A stretch of DNA of 64,000 nt from Candidatus Bealeia paramacronuclearis (GTDB lineage Bacteria > Pseudomonadota > Alphaproteobacteria > UBA9655). The notes under the pieces were generated by a model. That model saw nothing but the letters and a program-made list of their open reading frames with translations. It searched no databases and was not told the origin of the DNA. The stretch lies in contig NZ_JAVHWZ010000002.1 in NCBI RefSeq assembly GCF_035607555.1, positions 1-64,000 of the forward strand. Reading direction: 5' to 3'. Shown here piece by piece: positions 58,183 through 64,000 of this stretch; the stretch's first letter is position 1; every line of letters starts with the position of its first letter. Made by a program: the position numbers and the translations under genes.

Positions 58183-58990
58183 CTTTGGCATATGGGGCGA
58201 GTTTCTCATCCAGATTTTCTTAATGGTGAATTGCCTGTGGGCCCCTCTGCGATTGCAGCTGAGGGGGAAACTCATACACCTCAAGGTAAAAAAAATTATG
58301 TCACACCCCGGGCTCTGACAATTCCAGAAATCCATAAAATTATAGAACACTATGCTGAGGCTTCTGAAAGAGCCATTACGGCAGGTTTTGATGGTGTGGA
58401 AATTCATGGGGCCAACGGTTATCTCATTGATCAATTTATTCGAGATGGTTCCAACCTGCGTCAAGATGACTATGGTGGTACGCTTGAGAATCGCTTGCGT
58501 TTCCTTTGTGAAGTTACAAAAGCTGTTTGCGATAAAATTGGATCTGATCGTGTCGGCGTTCGCCTCTCTCCTACATCTCATTACAATAGTATGAATGATA
58601 GTGATCCTGTTGGGACTTTCGTGCGCGCTGCAGAACTATTGAATGACTTAAATATTTGCTATTTACATACGCTTGAAGCCCTGCCAGGTCATATGTTGGC
58701 CACAGAAGGCTCCCGGGTGACGCCTCATATTCGTAAGGTTTTCAAGAACGTCCTTATCACAAATGGAGGTTATAATCTGGAAACTGGAAATAAAGCGATT
58801 AATGAAGGGGAGGGGGATGCTATTGCGTTTGGGGTACCTTTCCTCGCAAATTCTGATTTAATTTATCGATTTAAGCATAATGCACCCCTCAATGCACCAG
58901 ATTTCGCAACTCTTTATACGTCAGGAATCGAAGGATATACGGACTATCCCATTATTGGAATTTGATCACTTTTTGGTGCAAAATATTTTT

Positions 58991-59428
58991 TTACGCCAGG
59001 AGTTCTCCATAAGAAATATTCTCAATGCTTTGAAGAATGCCTTGCCTAACGACTGGAATCATGGGGTCTGGGAGGTTTTCAGAATCAAACCATCCCATAT
59101 CAGTATGCTTTTGAGGTTCAATATTATAAGGAATTTCATTTACGAGGAGATTGTGGACAAAGAAAAGGCTTAAATCTTGCCATCGTTTGGAAGGATCTTC
59201 CCAGGAAATAGCATCGAGATAAACCGCCGTTGAAAATTGAGGCGTTTTTACAGTGATTCCTACTTCCTCATGAGCTTCTCGAATGATAGCTTGAAGTGGG
59301 GTTTCGTCCCCCTCGATTTTACCCGTAGGACAATGCCAATGACCGCCATAAATGTGTGCATTAAGGTTGCGCTTTAAAAGAAGGATCTGGTTCTCCTTCC
59401 TTAAAATCAAATGAGGACAAATAATCAT
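58991..59428 (-). CDS. Nudix hydrolase
   Basis: A 145-residue enzyme with the Nudix box GKIEGDETPLQAIIREAHEE. It begins with the short strand MIICPHLILRKENQILLLKR, typical of MutT-like pyrophosphohydrolases. The substrate is not predictable. It is convergent with the disrupted oxidoreductase gene. It is only distantly similar to the Nudix protein at 808-1308. Confidence 0.88.
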   Translation of the reverse strand: MIICPHLILRKENQILLLKRNLNAHIYGGHWHCPTGKIEGDETPLQAIIREAHEEVGITVKTPQFSTAVYLDAISWEDPSKRWQDLSLFFVHNLLVNEIPYNIEPQKHTDMGWFDSENLPDPMIPVVRQGILQSIENISYGELLA

Positions 59429-59536
59429 AAAAGTGTTTTAAATGTTGGTTTCGATTCCTTCAAGAGGTTAGTTTGTCAAAATATCTGTTTTTTTTTGAGG
59501 ACTTCAAAAACGCAAGGGAAGGAGGATTATATTTCC

Positions 59537-59800
59537 CTACTTCAAAGGAGTTTTCTCACAACCACAGGTTTCCAGTTTTTTCTCAAGGGCGTCTACACGT
59601 GCTTTGAGAGCGTCAACATCAATCTCCACGGCATCGGCTTTACTGGGTTCTGCAAAGTCTGGGGTGGGGATAGATGGTGGAGGCTGAATACCGTTGGAGG
59701 GTGCTTGAATATAAAGCGTCTCCGTTTTATCTTCCGCCCTTAAGGAAGGGGCAGCTAAAAGCAGCCCCATCATGACAATGCTTGAGAAAATCGTCTTCAT
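59537..59800 (-). CDS. Small exported protein with C-terminal coiled coil
   Basis: An 87-residue product with AAGGAG before ATG 59800. The signal peptide (VMMGLLLAAPSLRA) is followed by a Pro-rich stretch (NGIQPPPSIPTPDF) and a short heptad helix (VDALKARVDALEKKLETC) ending in Cys-Gly-Cys. The final Cys pair could lock a dimer or trimer. Not recognised. Confidence 0.68.
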   Translation of the reverse strand: MKTIFSSIVMMGLLLAAPSLRAEDKTETLYIQAPSNGIQPPPSIPTPDFAEPSKADAVEIDVDALKARVDALEKKLETCGCEKTPLK

Positions 59801-59810
59801 GGCTGTCTCC

Positions 59811-60374
59811 TTATGAGGCTGAATGGGGGTCAACCCAGCCAATATTTCCATCGGCTCTTTTATAAACCAAATTCATTTTTCCATGAGATCCGTTAAGGAA
59901 CAAAAGTGCCGGAGAATTGGAGAGGTCCATATGCATGACGGCTTCTCCCACAGACAAAGTGGGGATATCCGTGTTCATTTCAGCAATAATCACAGGCGCT
60001 TCAAGTTCTTGCGATTCAGAGCTGCTATCCAATACATATTGTTGTGCGGACGTTTTTACATATTCCACATCGCGCTTTTTGTGGTGATCTGTAATGCGTT
60101 TTTTGTATTTGCGAAGTTGTTTTTCAAGTGTTTCAAGGGCTGCATCCACGCTCACATAAGGATCGTCCGCTTCTGAATGGGTGCGTACATTAATACCTTT
60201 TCCCAGATGAAGATCAAAATCTGTGATAATGCGATACCCATCTTTTGTCACGATCACCGAGCAATCAATTGGCTCAAGGGCATATTTGTTGACGATTTCA
60301 TCAATCTTTGAGGATGTGTGATCACGCAAAGACTCACCAATATCAAGTTTTTTACCAGTCATAATAAATTTCAT
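59811..60374 (-). CDS. hpf: Ribosome hibernation promoting factor, long form
   Basis: The N-terminal HPF/YfiA domain (about 1-100; MKFIMTGKKLDIGESLR, LHLGKGINVRTHSEADD, DAALETLEKQLRKYKKRI) and C-terminal dimerisation domain (about 130-187; SPALLFLNGSHGKMNLVYKR) make the long form, which alone can pair ribosomes into 100S particles. ATG 60374, with AAAGGG at 8 bases, is preferred over the GTG at 60383. Confidence 0.93.
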   Translation of the reverse strand: MKFIMTGKKLDIGESLRDHTSSKIDEIVNKYALEPIDCSVIVTKDGYRIITDFDLHLGKGINVRTHSEADDPYVSVDAALETLEKQLRKYKKRITDHHKKRDVEYVKTSAQQYVLDSSSESQELEAPVIIAEMNTDIPTLSVGEAVMHMDLSNSPALLFLNGSHGKMNLVYKRADGNIGWVDPHSAS

Positions 60375-60460
60375 TTGAAGCACCCTTTAGTTTAATGTTT
60401 TTCCCTACTTTCAGGATAATCCTCCAATGGTTAACAGTCAAATAAAAGGGAGAAATATTT

Positions 60461-60685
60461 TTAGAGGATAATCTCAAAGATTTTATCGGACGCAGTTTCT
60501 CCCTTGATTAGCCTGATTTTTGAAGCACTCACTTGAAAATGTTTTGCTAAAGTTTTCATGACGGCCGTATTGGCTTTTCCTTTTTCAGGAACCGTTGTGA
60601 CTTTGACTTTGTAATGGTGAGGTTCATCGAGTTCTAAAATTTCATTAGTGCGTGCGCCTGCAATAACACGAACCTTAATGCGCAT
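60461..60685 (-). CDS. DUF167/YggU family protein
   Basis: A 74-residue protein from ATG 60685. RIKVRVIAGARTNEIL, PEKGKANTAVMKTLAKHF and VSASKIRLIKGETASDKI match the small conserved YggU fold, whose function is not known. The start overlaps the lipB end by 11 bases (GAGG upstream), so the two are co-translated. A longer upstream in-frame extension is inside lipB and is rejected. Confidence 0.88.
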   Translation of the reverse strand: MRIKVRVIAGARTNEILELDEPHHYKVKVTTVPEKGKANTAVMKTLAKHFQVSASKIRLIKGETASDKIFEIIL

Positions 60686-61352
60686 GAAAGACCTCAGTAA
60701 AGGCGATTTGAAGCGCGTGATCGACCTCTTTGAAAGATGCTGTGATTCCCAGGTCCTCAAGGGAAGTCAAGCCATACTGAGGCAATCCGCAAGGAATAAT
60801 ATGGTTGTAATGAGAAAGATCTGGATTCACATTCAAAGAAATCCCATGCAGGGTTACCCATTTTTTGACTCTCACACCAATAGCTGCAATTTTTTTCTCC
60901 TGACCATTTATATCTACCCAAATTCCCACGCGCCCTTCAGCACGAAACCCAGTCACGCCAAGGTGGAGCAAAGCCTGGATAATCCATCCCTCAAGATTGC
61001 GGACATAAGACCGCAGATCAGCCCCGCGATTTTTAAGATCAAGCATCACATAAGCGATGCGCTGTCCGGGGCCGTGATAGGTGACTTGACCTCCGCGCCC
61101 TGAGTGAAAGGCAGGAAATGGTGCATTTTCCAAAACGTCCTCATCTTTGCCGCTGGTGCCTAGGGTGTAAAGGGAAGGATGTTCACAAAGCCAAATTAAT
61201 TCAGGGGCCTGATCTTGAAAAATGGCCAAAGCCCGTGATTCCATGGTCGCCAAAGCGTTAGGATAATCGATGAGGCCTTCCTCAATTTTCCATTCCGGTA
61301 GGGGAGGACAAAAATCTTTACTTTCACCTCTTGCAAAAGGAGGACATTCCAT
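60675..61352 (-). CDS. lipB: Octanoyltransferase
   Basis: This enzyme moves octanoyl from acyl carrier protein to lipoyl domains, the first step of lipoate synthesis. GRGGQVTYHGPGQRIAYVML, the active-site Lys in KKIAAIGVRV and the acyl-accepting Cys in HIIPCGL are intact. It has 225 residues. It is needed for 2-oxoacid dehydrogenases. Confidence 0.95.
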   Translation of the reverse strand: MECPPFARGESKDFCPPLPEWKIEEGLIDYPNALATMESRALAIFQDQAPELIWLCEHPSLYTLGTSGKDEDVLENAPFPAFHSGRGGQVTYHGPGQRIAYVMLDLKNRGADLRSYVRNLEGWIIQALLHLGVTGFRAEGRVGIWVDINGQEKKIAAIGVRVKKWVTLHGISLNVNPDLSHYNHIIPCGLPQYGLTSLEDLGITASFKEVDHALQIAFTEVFHAH

Positions 61353-61434
61353 GTTAACACGCCCCTACATTCTTCGTTTCTATCAGTTGAAGGGTGTAGC
61401 ATTCTTTCAATCCTTATAAAAGAATGTTTTTTGT

Positions 61435-61521
61435 GCGGTCGTGGCGGAACTGGTAGACGCGCAGCGTTGAGGTCGCTGTGGGAGAGATCCCGTGGAAGTT
61501 CGAGTCTTCTCGACCGCACCA
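61435..61521 (+). tRNA. tRNA-Leu (GAG)
   Basis: An 87-nt gene with acceptor stem GCGGTCG/CGACCGC, discriminator A and encoded CCA. The D-arm contains GGCGGAACTGGTAGAC, and the anticodon stem CAGCG/CGCTG surrounds TTGAGGT, placing GAG at the anticodon. A long variable arm (TGGGAGAGATCCCG), as in class II tRNAs, and TTCGAGT in the T-loop follow. Confidence 0.96.
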
Positions 61522-61534
61522 TTTTAAAAGTGGT

Positions 61535-61915
61535 TTATATCTCAAGAGCTCTCAGGATCGATTCTTCAAGATCCTGAAAATCAACGGGCTTCGTCACAAA
61601 ATCAAACGCACGATAATTCATCGCTTTTCGAAGGGTTGTTAAATCTCCATAAGCTGAGACAAGGATGGTTCGGATATGCGGACGCAGGGTATGCGTATGT
61701 TTTAAAAGGGTGAGTCCGTCCATTTCAGGCATATTAATATCTGAAATGATAACCGCGATTTCGGGATCATTTTCAATAATGGATAGAGCATCCCGCCCAT
61801 TTTGTGCAAAGATAAGCTGAAATTTTTCGGCGGCGAGTGCTTTTCTAAACTTTTGGCGCGCGAGAAATTCTAAATCTTTCTCGTCATCAACCATCAATAT
61901 TTTGGGTATGATCAT
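61535..61915 (-). CDS. Single-domain response regulator
   Basis: A 126-residue receiver domain only, with no output domain. Acidic pocket Asp10/Asp11, phospho-acceptor Asp59 in ISDINMPEMDG, a Ser in ILVSAYGD and Lys109 in FVTKPVD complete the site. It may act as a phospho-relay or bind a protein partner. The only kinase in the window, at 44796-46352, is also orphan, so they are candidate partners, unproven. Confidence 0.92.
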   Translation of the reverse strand: MIIPKILMVDDEKDLEFLARQKFRKALAAEKFQLIFAQNGRDALSIIENDPEIAVIISDINMPEMDGLTLLKHTHTLRPHIRTILVSAYGDLTTLRKAMNYRAFDFVTKPVDFQDLEESILRALEI

Positions 61916-62081
61916 CGTGTTTACATCAGTGAAATCTTATTTGGATTACTTATCCGTTATTTTTCAGATTTCGTCAAATTGGGGAACTGCTTTTTGCAGA
62001 GGTGCTATGAAAGAGTTGTGCTTGAAATTTCGGTCCTAAATTTTAGACTGTGAAAATCTTAATCTTTTGGAGAACTTACAT

Positions 62082-63233
62082 ATGAAAAACAACTTAACAC
62101 TCAATTCAATTTCACTTGCCCTTTTGTGCAGTGTGTCCTTTTTTGATCTTCAGGCTATGAATACGGCCAAAGAGGGAATGGAGATTTCAGCTTCTAGCTC
62201 TACTGCTTCTGCTTCTGCGGTCACCAAACAAAAGACCTCTATATTTGAAGAGTTTGAAAGTGTAAGTGTGAAAGAGTACATCGAAAAATGCATGCCCAAC
62301 TTGCCTGTCGAGAAAAAGAAAGACGCTGTTAAGGTGTTTGATTCCCTGTTGAAATCAAAAGCAACCCCAATTCAAGAAGACGATGCAAAATTGAATTTAA
62401 AAATTAAAACAGAGGGAGGGTATAGTTTTCCACCTTCAATGGAAATGCAGGGTCCGTTTTTAAAATATTGTGGTACGGGCTCCTTTAAACGTATCCTTGA
62501 TATTGGTGGGGGAAAAGGAGATGACACGATATCGTGCCTTATGACGCGTAATGCGCAAGTAATCTCTGTTGATATTCAGCAGAATCAATTGAATGAACTG
62601 GGATTAAGGGTTGAAGACAAACTTGAAAAATCTTTTCCGGAAATTTTTGAGAAAAAATGGTTTTCAAAGTTAAAGCGTAATTTTGCAACAAAAGGATCTG
62701 TTCCAACTGCCTATATGAACGCGATTAATGGCGTGAATATGAGCCGTGTAGCCCATTTTTTAAATGGAGAAGAATTATCAATACTCGTTGATAACCTTGC
62801 AAGTATGATGAAAGATGGGGCATGGCTTTCTTTGACAGTTTCAACAATTGTGCCTGATTCACGCGAAGCTCAGTGGATTGAAAAACAAACACAACAAGGT
62901 TTAAAAGATCCTGGTCTCGTTTATTATGAAACTATTAAAACTATAAGAAAGAATGGTGTAGATCATTTGATCATTGAGGCTCTCCCCAAAACGTTCGCCA
63001 TGGTTAACAGGAAGACGTGTCAACTTCCCAGTCCTGGTCATAAAATGGAGTTTATGGAAGAAAATAAAACGGCTTGGACGAATACCATGATACAAGGTCG
63101 GTATTATCATACGCTTGAGAGTTTAAAATCCTATTTAGAGAAAGATTTTGATATTGTTGATTCAAAGGTGACTGAGTGGGATGACGAAGATAAATTTCTT
63201 TCAGTTATTGCCGAAAGAAAACCACGTCAATAA
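62082..63233 (+). CDS. Exported SAM-dependent methyltransferase-like protein
   Basis: A 383-residue product from ATG 62082, with GGAGA upstream. The N-terminus looks like a signal peptide (ISLALLCSVSFFDLQA), followed by a Ser/Ala-rich linker. The core is a class I methyltransferase: motif I ILDIGGGKGDDTISC, the acidic ribose-binding VISVDIQQNQL, then YMNAINGVNMSRVAHFL near motif IV and MMKDGAWLSLTVSTIV. Export of a SAM-dependent enzyme makes sense only outside a normal periplasm, for example inside a host cell. The start could be misjudged. Confidence 0.78.
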   Translation: MKNNLTLNSISLALLCSVSFFDLQAMNTAKEGMEISASSSTASASAVTKQKTSIFEEFESVSVKEYIEKCMPNLPVEKKKDAVKVFDSLLKSKATPIQEDDAKLNLKIKTEGGYSFPPSMEMQGPFLKYCGTGSFKRILDIGGGKGDDTISCLMTRNAQVISVDIQQNQLNELGLRVEDKLEKSFPEIFEKKWFSKLKRNFATKGSVPTAYMNAINGVNMSRVAHFLNGEELSILVDNLASMMKDGAWLSLTVSTIVPDSREAQWIEKQTQQGLKDPGLVYYETIKTIRKNGVDHLIIEALPKTFAMVNRKTCQLPSPGHKMEFMEENKTAWTNTMIQGRYYHTLESLKSYLEKDFDIVDSKVTEWDDEDKFLSVIAERKPRQ

Positions 63234-63253
63234 GTAGGCTAGTAAATCCCCCC

Positions 63254-63276
63254 CCCTCAAATTTTGCGTTTGAGGG
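63254..63276 (+). terminator. Hairpin after the methyltransferase gene
   Basis: CCCTCAAA/TTTGAGGG stem behind a run of C, without a T-tract. Confidence 0.5.
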
Positions 63277-63371
63277 AGAGGCTTACAAAAAGGAAAGGGA
63301 ATGACTTTAATAACATCAGATGCAAGAATTTTGGAATTGAAAAACAGAGATTTTTGGGAAAAACCTCCGAA

Positions 63372-63472
63372 TGACTCTTCCGTTCTTAACATGCTGAATT
63401 GCATTGTATTTCTTGCATTCTATGCCCGCTTTTGAATAAGCCATCTTGCTGCACTATGTGCTTTTTTAATTG
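63372..63472 (-). mobile_element. IS1-family relic
   Basis: The stretch from GAATTGCATTGTATTTCTTG through CTTTTGAATAAGCC and the diverged end TTTTAATTGTCT aligns with the first about 100 bp of the IS1-family elements at 13499 and 51975, in reverse orientation. The rest is missing. A 44-codon frame (63301-63435) running into it is probably chance. Confidence 0.75.
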
Positions 63473-63550
63473 TCTAGAAATAACGGTTGAAAAAATAGAT
63501 ATTTTATATTATAGGGGTGATAATTTTACATTTTTAAATGGTTTTTTACA

Positions 63551-64000
63551 ATGAATCGCACTTTATTATACTCAATTCTTTTGGCTTCAACGTTTATTTC
63601 TCCTGTATTTTCAATGCAGCAGCCGATTGACGAAGAAACCCCCACAGAGTCCACTCCTAGAAAAATCCAAACAGATGAGGAGCAGATCGCGCAATTGCCT
63701 TTGATTGAGCGCCTTTACATGGGGCGGTTTAAAAAACTTGACGCAAATTCGATTCAAGAAAAAACCCGCTCTGCAGTGCAGCTTATGATCCTAAATCAAA
63801 ATGATTCCGCGCAGAAAATCTGGGAAGATTTGGCTGAGGCAGAACAGACGTCCGCAATGTACAAGCTAGGGATGATGTGTGAGAAAAAGGGGGACGCGCT
63901 GGGAGCCCTCTCTTGGACTGTTTTTGCAGTTCAGTGGGAGTGGATTAAGACTGGTAAACCGCACGTCCAAGCCCTGGAGCAACTTGAAAAGTGGAAGGAA
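63551..64000 (+). CDS. Exported protein with Sel1/TPR-like repeat, partial
   Basis: The frame is open for 150 codons and runs off the window. The signal peptide (MNRTLLYSILLASTFISPVF, then S) is followed by a polar linker and helices; SAMYKLGMMCEKKGDALGAL resembles a Sel1-like or tetratricopeptide unit. Such repeats mediate protein contacts and are common in host-interacting exported proteins. The full architecture is not visible. The Shine-Dalgarno is poor. Confidence 0.7.
   Translation, partial: MNRTLLYSILLASTFISPVFSMQQPIDEETPTESTPRKIQTDEEQIAQLPLIERLYMGRFKKLDANSIQEKTRSAVQLMILNQNDSAQKIWEDLAEAEQTSAMYKLGMMCEKKGDALGALSWTVFAVQWEWIKTGKPHVQALEQLEKWKE

Larger units (their letters stand above)
56801..58965 (+). 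pseudogene. Old Yellow Enzyme family NADH:flavin oxidoreductase, split by an IS
   Basis: The 5' part (56801-57094) reads MTTLFDSLSMGPYILPNR, MAPMTRGRS and FLQ; the 3' part (58183-58965) resumes LWHMGRVSHPDFLNG, EIHGANGYLIDQFIRDGSN and DYGGTLENRLRF. Removing the 1083-bp IS and one TCCAA copy restores an uninterrupted frame of about 359 residues, close to NemA-type ene reductases. The family reduces activated alkenes, quinones or nitro compounds with FMN and NAD(P)H. As it stands the gene cannot make the enzyme. Confidence 0.95.

Noticed and set aside
63301-63435. 44-codon frame with a good Shine-Dalgarno (AAGGAAAGGG)
   Set aside because: Its second half is IS1-relic DNA read on the other strand; a chance chimera is likelier than a gene.
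1-64000. CRISPR array, prophage, rRNA operon
   Set aside because: No regularly spaced repeats, no phage structural or integrase genes and no rRNA sequence were seen.

Overview
The window looks like a chromosomal segment of an alphaproteobacterium, most likely a host-associated or intracellular lineage of the Holosporales/Rickettsiales type. This rests on the mitochondrion-like 14-gene nuo cluster with birA behind it, a Rickettsia-type NADP isocitrate dehydrogenase of 481 residues, the order acpS-lepB-rnc-era-recO-parC, sdhCDAB, AT-leaning sequence, several insertion sequences, a palindromic element inside a reading frame, and many short secreted proteins without recognisable relatives. The assignment is inferred from gene content and is not a database result.

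Layout. 1-656: decayed IS630-type transposase. 808-12399: scattered housekeeping and metabolic genes (Nudix, PBP5-type carboxypeptidase, enoyl-CoA hydratase, a frameshifted DsbA-like protein, PhaB, AhcY, GNAT, tandem cold-shock protein, Icd, Ogt, aspartate aminotransferase). 12400-15900: accessory stretch with two short secreted proteins, an intact IS1-family element that has split a membrane/coiled-coil gene, and a 1083-bp IS. 16024-31155: nuoA to nuoN followed by birA. 31156-32839: lineage-specific island (GRDP-like protein, a 26-codon gene with its own promoter and terminator, a membrane protein, a Cys-rich secreted protein). 32928-41442: uup and acpS-lepB-rnc-era-recO-parC. 41494-46352: secreted Cys proteins, an MHS-type transporter and an orphan histidine kinase. 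46428-49809: sdhCDAB on the minus strand. 50236-58965: phosphotransferase, secreted proteins, IS1 deletion derivative, second MHS transporter, porin, alpha/beta hydrolase, and an Old Yellow Enzyme gene split by the second copy of the 1083-bp IS. 58991-64000: Nudix, hpf, yggU, lipB, tRNA-Leu, a lone receiver domain, a secreted methyltransferase, an IS1 relic and the start of a further exported protein.

How it works together. Complex I, succinate dehydrogenase and isocitrate dehydrogenase show an aerobic TCA-linked respiratory metabolism. Two MHS transporters and a porin suggest import of small host solutes. The many small exported proteins, several rich in cysteine, together with a DsbA-like oxidoreductase that is now frameshifted, are the most distinctive accessory content. 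Mobile DNA is recent: both IS insertions that split genes have intact target-site duplications, and the original genes can be rebuilt exactly in frame.

No CRISPR array, prophage, rRNA operon or classical defence system was recognised. Starts were chosen by Shine-Dalgarno spacing and family length; several genes use GTG or TTG.
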